64,000 nucleotides of DNA from Acidobacteria bacterium AB60 (GTDB lineage: Bacteria > Acidobacteriota > Terriglobia > Terriglobales > Acidobacteriaceae), in contig VANK01000004.1 of assembly GCA_008682415.1 (NCBI GenBank), positions 496,001 through 560,000 of the forward strand, read 5' to 3'. The translations under genes and the position numbers were made by a program. Below the pieces are notes generated by a model. It made no database searches. It was not told where the DNA came from and saw nothing but the letters and a program-made list of their open reading frames with translations. Positions 39,819 through 48,348 of the stretch are shown in pieces (within the stretch, counting starts at the first letter, position 1; every line of letters begins with the position of its first letter).

Positions 39819-40595
39819 TCAGTTCTGCGGCTGAGGCGGGGCCGCGGGCTGGGGAGCGGGAGCCGGGGTGGCGGGGGTATTCGATCCGGAGGGCGGATTC
39901 TGGTCGGAGGACGGCTGGCCTGCGGGAGCGGCGGGCCTAGCGGGTGCTCCCCCCATGGGCGGGTGTGCCGCGGGCAGATCGGCCACGTCGACCAGTTCGA
40001 CGTCGAAGATCAGGTCGGATTTGGGCGGGATGCCGGGATGAGCGGGCTGGCCGTCCTTGGCGGGCTGGTCGGGGAGATTGCGGGTTCCATAGGCCAGTTG
40101 CCAGGGGATGAAGAGGCGGCGCTTGCCGCCCACGCGCATGCCGTTGAAGCCCTGATCGAAGCCGGGGATGAGGCGGCCGGTGCCCTGGGCGAAGGCCAGG
40201 GGCTCGGGGGGGCCCATCTTCGGCTTGCCGTCGGGGCCCAGTTCGGCCTTCCCTTCCCGGGTGGCGATGGGGGAGCGGTGGTCGTCGGAGGAGTCGAACT
40301 TGACGCCGTCGGCGGCGCGGTAGCCGGTGTAGAAGACCTTGTAGATCTTGAACGGTTGTGCCTCGGCGCCGGTGCCGATTTTGATGTCCTGATATCTGAG
40401 AGCGAAGGCGGTATTGATGGGGCCGGTCACGGGCGGGACGCCGGGGGGCAGCTTGACGCCGGCCGAGGCGGAGGCGTGCTGGGTGGCGGCGTGCGCGCCG
40501 GCCGGTTTGGATGCGGGGGCGGCCGGTTTTTGCGCGGTTTGAGCCGGAAGCGCGAGGGGAACGGCAAAGCAGAGCAGCAGCGCCGAATTCTTCAT
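39819..40595 (-). CDS. Exported FKBP-type peptidyl-prolyl isomerase
   Basis: A 258-residue FKBP catalysing cis-trans isomerisation of Xaa-Pro bonds. It has a signal peptide (about 1-20) and a Pro/Ala linker. The FKBP core (about 75-205) has FYTGYRAADGVKFDSSDDHR, LIPGFDQGFNGMRVGGKR and the AYGTR strand. A Pro/Ala-rich C-terminal tail of about 45 residues follows. ATG 40595 follows GGAGTCAAAA, giving the better start than ATG 40619. Likely a periplasmic folding factor. Confidence 0.9.
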   Translation of the reverse strand: MKNSALLLCFAVPLALPAQTAQKPAAPASKPAGAHAATQHASASAGVKLPPGVPPVTGPINTAFALRYQDIKIGTGAEAQPFKIYKVFYTGYRAADGVKFDSSDDHRSPIATREGKAELGPDGKPKMGPPEPLAFAQGTGRLIPGFDQGFNGMRVGGKRRLFIPWQLAYGTRNLPDQPAKDGQPAHPGIPPKSDLIFDVELVDVADLPAAHPPMGGAPARPAAPAGQPSSDQNPPSGSNTPATPAPAPQPAAPPQPQN

Positions 40596-40742
40596 TTTTG
40601 ACTCCGGATTAGATTTCATGGGGAGTGTATCAGCAGCGTGGGCGAGCGATTTGTCGCGAGATCAAAGAGGGGAGGGAGCGGGAAGGCGTGAAATGAGGGC
40701 AGCTTTATGCGTCTTTATGGACTTGGGACGTAGAGTGAGGCC

Positions 40743-41546
40743 ATGCTCGCCTCGTTCTTGCCCTTTATCAAACTTCTTTGGCTTCCGGTGGCGTCATTCC
40801 TGGCAGGCATTCTGAACACCATCGCCGGCGGAGGCTCGTTTCTTTCCTTGCCCGCACTTATCTCCGGAACGACGATTGTGGGGGTGGGCGCGGTGACCGC
40901 GCAGGCCACCAATACTGTCGCCCTGTGGCCGGGGCAGCTCACGTCGCTGATCGCCTTTCGCAAGCAGCTGCGAGGCTACGGCTGGAAGCTGCTGCCGCTG
41001 GCGGTTGCGTCGGGTCTGGGAGGCTGGGTCGGGGGAGAATTGCTGCTGCACACCGGGAACCAGCGATTCCGGCAGATGCTGCCGTGGCTGCTGCTGTTCG
41101 CGGCGCTGATGTTCATCGCCAGCTTCCCGCTTGGCAAGTGGCTGGCGACGCTGTCGGGCGGGCGGCGCTACGAGGCCGCGCTGATGATCGGCATGGTGAT
41201 GGTAAGCGTATACGTGGGTTACTTCGGGGCCGGGGGCGGCTTCCTGGTGATGTCGCTGCTCGGGATCTGCGGGGTGCGGGACATCCACGAGATGAACGCG
41301 CTGAAGGTGCTGACGGCGGCGGTCTCGATCGGGATCCCGGCGCTGACGTTCATCCTGGCGCGCCGGGTGGCTTGGACGTTCTGCCTGGAGATGGCGATTC
41401 TGGCGGCGACGGGCGGCTACCTGGCGGCGCACTTCAGCCCGCGCGTGAACCAGCGGGCGATGCGGTGGACGGTGGCCTGCATTGGGTTGCTGACAGCGGG
41501 GTACTTCTTCCTGCAGAATGCCATGCAGACGGTTTACGCCCGCTGA
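40743..41546 (+). CDS. TSUP-family transporter (TauE/SafE)
   Basis: A 267-residue membrane protein with about 8 helices and the TauE/SafE pattern: a glycine-rich first repeat (AGILNTIAGGGSFLSLPALI) and a second (GYFGAGGGFLVMSLL). Members export sulfite, sulfoacetate or similar anions. No sulfur-metabolism gene is adjacent, so the substrate is open. The downstream M48 gene starts 23 bp later. Confidence 0.9.
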   Translation: MLASFLPFIKLLWLPVASFLAGILNTIAGGGSFLSLPALISGTTIVGVGAVTAQATNTVALWPGQLTSLIAFRKQLRGYGWKLLPLAVASGLGGWVGGELLLHTGNQRFRQMLPWLLLFAALMFIASFPLGKWLATLSGGRRYEAALMIGMVMVSVYVGYFGAGGGFLVMSLLGICGVRDIHEMNALKVLTAAVSIGIPALTFILARRVAWTFCLEMAILAATGGYLAAHFSPRVNQRAMRWTVACIGLLTAGYFFLQNAMQTVYAR

Positions 41547-41568
41547 CGGGGCGCGCCGCACAACACTC

Positions 41569-42903
41569 ATGAGACTTCTGCGTATCTGCGCGGCTGCGAT
41601 CTGCGGCGTGTTTCTACTGGCGGTGTGGCAGCGGCCGGCGATGGGCCAGGCCGCGGTTCCCGCCGCGACCGCGGGGGACGAGGCCGGGAAGCAGCCGCCG
41701 CAGAGCGACCAGGCCTATCATCTGCCGCCGGACAAGCTGGCCAAGGCGATCACCCTGAACAAGATCCGGCTGGCGCTGGAGATCGCAGGGACGCTGTGGG
41801 GGCTGGCCGTCCTTTGGCTGCTGCTGGCTACTCGGACGGCGGCGGGGGCGGAGGCCTGGGTGCAGCGGGTCACGCGTTTGCGCTGGGTGCAAGGACTGCT
41901 CTTCTTCGCACTGTTCTTCGTGGTGAGCGCGGCGGCGAGCCTGCCGCTGGACGCCATTGGGCACGCGGTGAGCCGGCACTACGCGATCAGCGTGCAGGGG
42001 TGGGGAGGCTGGCTGGGCGATCAGGGGAAGAGCCTGGCGCTGTCGGTGATCTTCGGCTCGCTGATTCTGCTGCTGTTCAGCTGGATTGTGCGTGTCTCTC
42101 CGCGGGCGTACTGGGTATGGCTGTGGGCGATTGCCGTGCCGCTGGCGTGCGCTGCGATTGTGGTAACGCCGGTGGTGATCGATCCGCTGTTCAACAAGTT
42201 TGAGCCGCTCAGCAAGACGCATGCCGAGCTGGTGGGCAAGCTGGAGAAGGTGGTGGCGCGGACGGGGACGGATATTCCGCCGGAGCGCATGTTCCTGATG
42301 AAGGCCAGCGAGAAGAGCAACGGACTGAACGCGTATGTGACGGGGATGGGGGCGACCAAGCGGTTCGTGATGTGGGATACGGCGACGGACCGGCTGCCGG
42401 ACGACGAGGTGATGTTCGTGTTCGGGCACGAGAGCGGGCACTACGTGCTGAACCACATTCCCAAGATGCTGTCGATCATGGCGGTGGCGCTGTTCTTTGT
42501 GTTCTGGGGGAGCGCGCGGTTTGCGGAGTGGATGGTTGGGCGGTTTGGAGCGCGTTGGGAGATTGAGACGGTGGGCAGCCGGGCGGGGTTTCTCACCCTG
42601 ATCTTCGCGTTGTCGATCGTGGGATTTTTCCTGACCCCGGCGGGGAATACGATGAGCCGGCACTTTGAGCACGAGGCGGATGTGTACGGGCAGGAGGCGA
42701 TTCACGGGCTGGTTCCCGATCCGCAGAAGACGGCGATTTCAGGGTTCAACCACCTGGGGGAGGCGTGGCTGGACGATCCTGATCCGAACCCGATTGTTGA
42801 GTTCTGGGACTACAACCATCCATCGGTGAAGAACCGGGCTAACTTCGCGGCGCATTACGATCCGTGGGCGAACGGCGGGCACGGAGAGTTCTTCGCGCAG
42901 TGA
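41569..42903 (+). CDS. M48-family membrane metalloprotease (Ste24-like)
   Basis: A 444-residue membrane protease with an N-terminal hydrophobic signal and several helices (about 70-240). The Zn motif HESGH is at H287 (FGHESGHYVLNHI), and the third-ligand region is FEHEADVYGQEA. The layout resembles CAAX prenyl protease 1, whose bacterial relatives act in membrane quality control. The start at 41569 is just after the transporter stop, implying co-transcription. Confidence 0.9.
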   Translation: MRLLRICAAAICGVFLLAVWQRPAMGQAAVPAATAGDEAGKQPPQSDQAYHLPPDKLAKAITLNKIRLALEIAGTLWGLAVLWLLLATRTAAGAEAWVQRVTRLRWVQGLLFFALFFVVSAAASLPLDAIGHAVSRHYAISVQGWGGWLGDQGKSLALSVIFGSLILLLFSWIVRVSPRAYWVWLWAIAVPLACAAIVVTPVVIDPLFNKFEPLSKTHAELVGKLEKVVARTGTDIPPERMFLMKASEKSNGLNAYVTGMGATKRFVMWDTATDRLPDDEVMFVFGHESGHYVLNHIPKMLSIMAVALFFVFWGSARFAEWMVGRFGARWEIETVGSRAGFLTLIFALSIVGFFLTPAGNTMSRHFEHEADVYGQEAIHGLVPDPQKTAISGFNHLGEAWLDDPDPNPIVEFWDYNHPSVKNRANFAAHYDPWANGGHGEFFAQ

Positions 42904-43259
42904 TGGGGCGGAGTGGCCCGCCTGGTGATGTGGACGGCGGGGTATGGCAGGCGCCGTCCCTGAAGGGACTCCGGAGGAATTTCAGGGGCTTCATTCCCCA
43001 CGCTGAAGCGCGGGGCTAATGTCCGTTACGCCTCCGGCGTAGGTGTGGCGGAGGGGAGGCTGTGTCGGAGGGCAAGAGCTAGGGCCAAGGGCCAAGGGCG
43101 GCGGCGGAGTGGGGAAGGCCAAGGGACCGGGGCCGAGTGGTGGGGGACGAGGACCAGTGCCAAGCGCGAAGAGGCGAGAGGCGAGAGGCGAGGGCGGAGA
43201 GCGGAGCGTCGAGGGACGAGGGCGCGTTCGGTGATTGGGGGCTGCTCTACAATCCGGGC
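42904..43259. other. Intergenic region with inverted and purine-rich repeats
   Basis: A 356-bp gene-free stretch. 42955-43020 has short dyads (GTCCCTGAAGGGAC; AGCGCGGGGC with CACGCTGAAGCG) resembling REP-type intergenic sequence. 43078-43215 is strongly purine-biased with repeated AGGGCCA and GCGAGAGGCGAG units. The frames there are compositionally biased and not believed to be coding. Confidence 0.55.
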
Positions 43260-43547
43260 ATGCAGTTTCTTTCGATTTCGCGACGGCGGACCGACGCTTT
43301 CCCTCCCGAGGCTTTCACACCCGAGTTGATCGCGGCCGAGGGGCAGCGCTGCAAGGAGCTCTATGCGGCCGGCATCCTGCGGCAAATCTGGAAGCGGGGG
43401 GACACGCCGGGCGCTGCGATTTTGTGGGAGGCGGGCAGCGAAGCCGAGGTGCGCGAAGCGATCGCCAGTCTTCCGCTGAAGCGGGCGGATATGCTGGAGG
43501 TCACTGTCTGCCTGGCGCTGGAGCCCTACGCCGGCTTCTCCAAATGA
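43260..43547 (+). CDS. YciI/muconolactone isomerase-like small protein
   Basis: A 95-residue ferredoxin-like alpha/beta protein. The pattern (FTPELIAAEGQRCKELYAAG, IWKRGDTPGAAILWEAGSE, VREAIASLPL and a C-terminal LEVTVCLALEPY) matches the muconolactone isomerase-like family of small proteins. No catabolic neighbours are present, so enzymatic function is unknown. ATG 43260 is the sensible start. A GGGCGG/CCGCCC hairpin follows near 43551. Confidence 0.75.
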   Translation: MQFLSISRRRTDAFPPEAFTPELIAAEGQRCKELYAAGILRQIWKRGDTPGAAILWEAGSEAEVREAIASLPLKRADMLEVTVCLALEPYAGFSK

Positions 43548-43694
43548 GGGCGGCCTCCTGCCGCCCGCGCTAACCTTTGCGAGCTGAAATTCGGATCCTT
43601 TTTGCCCCTTTTATGGGACAAAACCGGGCGTTTCCGAGGCCCTCTGGGACCCCTTACACTGGAAGAGTCCTGATTTTTCTGGAAGAGGAGCCTC

Positions 43695-44078
43695 ATGGCG
43701 TATCCAACAAACTACCGCTACACCCGCGAGCATGAGTGGATCGCGGTAGACGGCAAGATCGGCACGGTGGGGATTACCGATTACGCGCAGAATTCGCTGG
43801 GCGACATTGTGTATGTAGACGCGCCCAAGGTGGGCGACTCGGTCACGGCCAACGCGACCTTTGGGTCGGTGGAGAGCGTCAAGGCGGTCAGCGACCTGTA
43901 TTCGCCGGTCAGCGGGACGGTGACCGAGGTGAACGAGCTTCTGAAGACGGAGCCGGACAAGATCAATGCGAACCCGCACGAGACCTGGATCATCAAAGTA
44001 GAGTTGAGCGATCCCGGCGAGTTCGATGGCCTGCTGGACGCCGCGGCGTACGAGAAGTTCATTTCTGAGGAGCAGTGA
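43695..44078 (+). CDS. gcvH: Glycine cleavage system H protein
   Basis: A 127-residue lipoyl carrier shuttling the aminomethyl group between P, T and L proteins. The lipoylated Lys is K63 (FGSVESVKAVSDLYSP), and the fold ends with EFDGLLDAAAYEKF as usual. A GGAAGAGGAG site precedes the ATG. The stop codon lies within a heptamer repeat array. gcvT is not in this window. No glycine riboswitch could be recognised upstream. Confidence 0.97.
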   Translation: MAYPTNYRYTREHEWIAVDGKIGTVGITDYAQNSLGDIVYVDAPKVGDSVTANATFGSVESVKAVSDLYSPVSGTVTEVNELLKTEPDKINANPHETWIIKVELSDPGEFDGLLDAAAYEKFISEEQ

Positions 44079-44190
44079 TCAGTGGTCAGTGATCAGTGAT
44101 CAGCAACTCGAAACACTCATGAGTATCCGGATGCCAGAGGAAAGTGAAGTCGGTCTCGCGCGAGCCACTGACCACTGACCACTGACCACT
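44073..44190. repeat. Inverted heptamer arrays between gcvH and gcvPA
   Basis: CAGTGNT heptamers (44073-44103) and the complementary CCACTGA heptamers (44165-44190) face each other across a 61-bp centre. Their inverted order allows a long imperfect stem in the gcvH-gcvPA intercistronic mRNA. The first array includes the gcvH stop codon. Confidence 0.75.
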
Positions 44191-44207
44191 CGGCCCAAAG
44201 GACCCTG

Positions 44208-45557
44208 ATGCGTTATCTACCTAAATCTCCTGCGGAACGGGAGCAGATGCTGGCCGAAATCGGCGCGGCGGCGATTGACGATCTTTTTTCGGTGATTCCG
44301 GCCGAGTACCGGCTGACGCGCGACCTGAACGTGCCGCGCCATCACGGCGAGAGCGAGATCATCGACTACTTTAAGGCGGCCGCCGAGAAGAATGCGACGG
44401 GGTATGCCAGCTTTCTGGGAGCGGGCGCGTACCGCCACTATCGGCCGGTGATCATTGACACCCTGGTGCAGCGCGGGGAGTTCCTGACCAGCTACACACC
44501 GTACCAGGCGGAGATTACGCAGGGGACGCTACAGGCGATCTTCGAGTTCCAGACGATGATTGCCGAGCTGACGGGGATGGACGTGGCCAACGCGAGCATG
44601 TACGACGGTTCTACGGGCGCGGCGGAGGCGATCCTGATGGCCATGCGCGTCACCGGCCGGCAGAAGGCAGTGGTGGCGCGGACGGTGCATCCCGAGTACC
44701 GCGAGGTGATCGATACGTATCTGCGACATCGGGAGCTTCCGACCTCAGCGGTGGGGTATGACCCGAAGAGCGGCCGTATCGACCTGGCCGCGCTTGAGGC
44801 CCAGGTCAGCGACGAGATCGCGGCGGTGCTGGTGCAGAGCCCGAATTTCTTCGGAGTCATTGAAGATATTCCGGCGATTGCGGAGATTGCGCACAAGAAG
44901 GGCGCGCTGCTGATCGTGTCGATCGCGGAGGCGGTTTCGCTGGGGGTGGTGCGGCCGCCGGTGGAGGCCGATATCGTCAGCATGGAGGCGCAGTCGTTTG
45001 GCGTGGCGCTGAGCTATGGGGGCCCGTTCTGCGGGGTGATCGCGGCGAAGGAGCAGTTTCTGCGGCAGATGCCGGGGAGGCTGGTGGGCCAGACGGTGGA
45101 TAGCGAGGGGAACCGCGGGTTTGTGCTGACGCTCTCGACGCGCGAGCAGCATATTCGGCGGGAGAAGGCCACGTCGAATATCTGCACGAACCAGGCGCTA
45201 GTGGCGCTGATGGCGACGATCTTCCTGACCGTTTACGGCAAGGAAGGGATTCGCGAGCTGGCGGAGCACAACCTGGCGAAGGCGGCGTACGCGGCGCAGG
45301 AGCTGAGCGCCCAGCCGGGCACGAAGCTGCTGTTCACGGGGGCACCGCGCTTCCACGAGTTTGTGCTGGAGACGAAGGAGTCTCCCGCGTTGTGGAGCCA
45401 GCGGCTGCTGGAGAACAAGATTGTGGGCGGCGTGGAGTTGGGCCGCTGGTATCCGGAGCTGGGGAACGCGACGCTGTGGTGCGCGACGGAGATGATCGCG
45501 AAAGAGCAGATTGATCGGGCCGCGGCGGTGATGGCGGCGGGGCTGGTGGAAGCGTAG
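44208..45557 (+). CDS. gcvPA: Glycine dehydrogenase (decarboxylating) subunit 1
   Basis: A 449-residue PLP-fold subunit of the two-subunit P protein, which decarboxylates glycine and loads the H protein. Typical stretches: [47 protein letters not shown] and [18 protein letters not shown]. The active-site Lys is on the other subunit. It lies 129 bp after gcvH. Downstream, the partner gcvPB is displaced by about 1 kb of inserted sequence. Confidence 0.97.
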   Translation: MRYLPKSPAEREQMLAEIGAAAIDDLFSVIPAEYRLTRDLNVPRHHGESEIIDYFKAAAEKNATGYASFLGAGAYRHYRPVIIDTLVQRGEFLTSYTPYQAEITQGTLQAIFEFQTMIAELTGMDVANASMYDGSTGAAEAILMAMRVTGRQKAVVARTVHPEYREVIDTYLRHRELPTSAVGYDPKSGRIDLAALEAQVSDEIAAVLVQSPNFFGVIEDIPAIAEIAHKKGALLIVSIAEAVSLGVVRPPVEADIVSMEAQSFGVALSYGGPFCGVIAAKEQFLRQMPGRLVGQTVDSEGNRGFVLTLSTREQHIRREKATSNICTNQALVALMATIFLTVYGKEGIRELAEHNLAKAAYAAQELSAQPGTKLLFTGAPRFHEFVLETKESPALWSQRLLENKIVGGVELGRWYPELGNATLWCATEMIAKEQIDRAAAVMAAGLVEA

Positions 45558-45566
45558 GTAAAGATC

Positions 45567-45826
45567 ATGGACTCGGCGGAATTGGAAGAAATTCGCAAAC
45601 GATGCGATGCCGCAACTGCCGGGCCGTGGGAGTCGTTTGTCGAAGGGCGAGATCATCTGGGTGGCGACAGCTTCATTCGGACCGGCGGACTCGATGACCG
45701 ATCTCCGACACTGAACTGCTCGCAGCATCTACTGCCAATCAAGACTTCATTGCAAATGCAAGACAGGACATTCCGCGTCTCCTGGAGGAAATTGACCACT
45801 TAAAGAAGGTCAACCAGGCCTTGTAA
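45567..45826 (+). pseudogene. Small hypothetical gene, frameshifted
   Basis: ATG 45567 starts MDSAELEEIRKRCDAATAGP, with WESFVEGRDHLGGDSFIRTG, a recurrent bacterial family. Near 45703-45712 the frame breaks; in the next frame the family sequence continues (DTELLAASTANQDFIANARQ, then DIPRLLEEIDHLKK) to a TAA at 45824-45826. The stop codon lies inside the left REP sequence of the following transposase. It starts 9 bp after gcvPA. Confidence 0.7.
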
Positions 45827-45850
45827 CAAGGGCACGGCTTCAGCCGGGCC
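45821..45850. repeat. REP sequence, left of the RAYT gene
   Basis: A 30-bp sequence TTGTAACAAGGGCACGGCTT followed by CAGCCGGGCC folds as GGCACGGCT/AGCCGGGCC with one mismatch. It is the inverse of the two REPs at 46396 and 46503 apart from loop bases. Confidence 0.8.
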
Positions 45851-45853
45851 ACA

Positions 45854-46387
45854 GTGATTGCGAAAGAAAGGAACGGGCTTCAGCCCCTGCCATGGCGCAT
45901 CCGGCACGCAATTCCGATCCAGCCGGGATTCTCAATCCATCGCGCATCTTTTTTTCCGACGACAAAGACGAGCATGGGGCGGAGGCTTCTGCAGTCGGAG
46001 CGCAATGCCGGGCTTCTCATCGACGTACTCCGGACACTGGTTGCGCAGCATCGAATGATCGTGCGCGACTTTGTGATCATGCCCGACCACGTGCACCTTC
46101 TTATTGAGGTTCGTGATGAGATGACGATTGAGAAGGCTATGCAGCTCATCAAGGGAAGGTTTTCGCATCGTTTGTCGCATGAGTACGGCTACAAGGGCGA
46201 GGTTTGGCAGCGAGGATTTGCGGAAGAGCAGATGATGAACAAGCAGTCCCTTGAAGCTCATCGGGTCTACATCGCTGAGAATCCGGTGAAGGCTGGTTTG
46301 GTGCATGAAGGCGAAGAGTATCCATTCTGCTATGGGACTCTTGCGAGACGAAAGATGGCAGGGGCTAAAGCCCAGACGGTAAGTTAG
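45854..46387 (+). mobile_element. REP-associated tyrosine transposase (RAYT, Y1_Tnp family)
   Basis: An up to 177-residue single-stranded-DNA transposase related to IS200. The HUH pair is in IMPDHVHLLIEV; other family landmarks are AMQLIKGRFSHRLSHEYG, EVWQRGFAEEQM and the catalytic-Tyr region VYIAENPVKAGLV. A GTG at 45854 is the first start, and the true start may be further in. Its own 5' and 3' ends carry GGGCTTCAGCCC and GGGGCTAAAGCCC. It is flanked by inverted REPs and sits between gcvPA and gcvPB. RAYTs are thought to mobilise REPs. Confidence 0.88.
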
Positions 46388-46395
46388 CAGCAGTT

Positions 46396-46533
46396 GGCCC
46401 GGCTAAAAGCCGTGCCCTTGTTACAAAGCTGCCCCCGTACTAGGTGCCGTTGATTAGCGTCAGCAGTACTGGGGGGCAGGACATTGGTAGTTAGCAGCAG
46501 TTGGCCCGGCTAAAAGCCGTGCCCTTGTTACAA
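46396..46533. repeat. Two REP copies right of the RAYT gene
   Basis: Identical 31-bp sequences GGCCCGGCTAAAAGCCGTGC plus CCTTGTTACAA lie at 46396-46426 and 46503-46533, each within a longer direct repeat beginning GTTAGCAGCAGTT. They are inverted relative to the left REP. The 74 bp from there to gcvPB contains only its ribosome site. Confidence 0.85.
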
Positions 46534-46607
46534 GGCACGAAGTGCGGAAGGCAGCCTGCTCTCACGAGCACAACAAGAACGAGATCCGATCGATGGGGTT
46601 CTGAGGA

Positions 46608-48125
46608 ATGGCGACAACGGAGATATCGGGAACGCGCAAGACCACGGGGAAGGTTCGGCCGCACCAGACGCAGAACGAGCGGCTGGTCTTTGAGAAGTCG
46701 GCGCCGGGGAAGAAGGCTTACAGGCTGCCGCCGCTGGATGTGCCGGCGGTGGATGCGAAGAGTTTGTTGGGCGAGGCGCATCGCGAGACGCTGGGGGAGT
46801 TGCCGGAGCTGAGCGAGATCGAGATCATCCGCCACTTCACGCGGTTATCGACGTGGAACTATGCGATCGATTTGGGGATGTATCCGCTGGGCTCGTGCAC
46901 GATGAAGTACAACCCGCGGGTGAACGAGTTCGTGTCGCGGATTGAGGGGCTGGCGGAGGCGCATCCGTACCGGCCGGATTCTCTGGCGCAGGGCATCATG
47001 GACGTGATCGAGCTGCTGCAGAAGTGTCTTCTGGAGATCACCGGGATGGATGCGATCACGCTGCAGCCAGCGGCGGGCGCTCAGGGCGAGTTCACCGGGA
47101 TCCTGCTGGCGCGGGCGTGGCACGAGTCGCAGGGCAATCCGCGGCACAAGGTGCTCATCCCCGACTCGGCGCACGGCACCAACCCCGCGACTGCGGCGAT
47201 CTGCGGCTACCAGGTGGAGAATCTGAAGTCGAACGCGGATGGTGGCATCGATCTGGAGGCGCTGGCGCGCCAGGTCACGGAAGACACGGCGGCGTTGATG
47301 CTGACCAATCCCTCGACGATCGGGGTCTTCGAAAACCAGATTCACAAGATCGCGGAGATTCTGCACGCCAAGGGCGCGCTGCTTTACATGGACGGCGCGA
47401 ACATGAATGCGCTGGTGGGGAAGGTGCGGCCGGGAGACTTCGGCGTGGACGTGATGCACCTGAACCTGCACAAGACGTTTTCGACGCCGCATGGCGGAGG
47501 CGGGCCGGGATCGGGACCTGTAGCGTGCAAGGCGTTTCTGGAACCGTTTCTGCCCACGCCGGTGCTGCAGAAGAAACAGGACGGCACGAAGTGCTGGAAC
47601 TACGATCGTCCGCAGAGCGTGGGGCGGGTGCGGGCGTTCTACGGCAATACGGGGATGTTCATCCGCGCGCTGGCGTACATCCTGGCCAACGGGCCGGACG
47701 GGCTGCGGCAGACGACGGAGGACGCGGTGCTGAACGCCAACTACATTCGCAAGAAGCTCGAGGATCTGTACGAGCTGCCCTATAAGACACCATCGATGCA
47801 CGAGGTGGTGTTCAGCGACAAGAGGCAGGCCGCCAAGGGCGTGAAGACGGGTGATATCGCCAAGCGGCTGATCGACTACGGCTTTCACCCCTACACGGTG
47901 AGCTTTCCCCTGATCGTGCCGGGCGCGCTGATGATCGAGCCGACGGAGAGCGAATCGGTGGAGGAGCTTGATCTGTTCGTCGAGGCGATGCGCTCGATTG
48001 CAAAAGAGGTGGAGGAGACGCCGGAGCTGGTGAAGACGGCGCCGCACTCCACGCGCGTGTCGCGGCTGGATGAGGTGACGGCGGCGCGCAAGCCGGTGCT
48101 GCGGTGGAGGAAAGAGAGCCGCTAA
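46608..48125 (+). CDS. gcvPB: Glycine dehydrogenase (decarboxylating) subunit 2
   Basis: A 505-residue catalytic subunit of the split P protein. The PLP lysine is K289 (LNLHKTFSTPHGGGGPG). Family motifs include YPLGSCTMKYNPRVNE, QPAAGAQGEFTG and PSTIGVFE. GAGG lies 4 bp upstream of the ATG. It would need a new promoter, or read-through across the inserted RAYT. A strong terminator follows at 48147. The N-terminal 25 residues are a basic extension. Confidence 0.97.
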   Translation: MATTEISGTRKTTGKVRPHQTQNERLVFEKSAPGKKAYRLPPLDVPAVDAKSLLGEAHRETLGELPELSEIEIIRHFTRLSTWNYAIDLGMYPLGSCTMKYNPRVNEFVSRIEGLAEAHPYRPDSLAQGIMDVIELLQKCLLEITGMDAITLQPAAGAQGEFTGILLARAWHESQGNPRHKVLIPDSAHGTNPATAAICGYQVENLKSNADGGIDLEALARQVTEDTAALMLTNPSTIGVFENQIHKIAEILHAKGALLYMDGANMNALVGKVRPGDFGVDVMHLNLHKTFSTPHGGGGPGSGPVACKAFLEPFLPTPVLQKKQDGTKCWNYDRPQSVGRVRAFYGNTGMFIRALAYILANGPDGLRQTTEDAVLNANYIRKKLEDLYELPYKTPSMHEVVFSDKRQAAKGVKTGDIAKRLIDYGFHPYTVSFPLIVPGALMIEPTESESVEELDLFVEAMRSIAKEVEETPELVKTAPHSTRVSRLDEVTAARKPVLRWRKESR

Positions 48126-48146
48126 CGCAAACGAACGCGAGACAAG

Positions 48147-48180
48147 GCCGCCGGCGGGATCCGGCGGCTTTTTGTTTTTG
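48147..48180 (+). terminator. Rho-independent terminator after gcvPB
   Basis: A perfect 8-bp stem GCCGCCGG/CCGGCGGC with a 6-nt loop is followed by T7 and further T (TTTTTGTTTTT-like), 21 bp after the stop codon. Confidence 0.93.
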
Positions 48181-48348
48181 TGATCGGGAGCGGGCGCGTG
48201 GTGTGGCGTAGTTTGCGCCCGGGCAAGCGAAGTGTAAACGGGCGTACACAGTTCTTGCATGGGTGGCTGGATAACCCGCGCAGATTCAGTACGGGCCCAA
48301 ATTGGCATAGCTGTTGCTTGATCGGGAGTGGAGATTCCAGCAACGGCT

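Noticed and set aside
43043..43234. Frames in the purine-rich stretch before the YciI-like gene
   Set aside because: Low-complexity Gly/Arg translations of a repeat-like region.
43548..43694. Glycine riboswitch upstream of gcvH
   Set aside because: The 147-bp leader lacks the paired GGAGAG and CUCUCAGG-like motifs I would expect.
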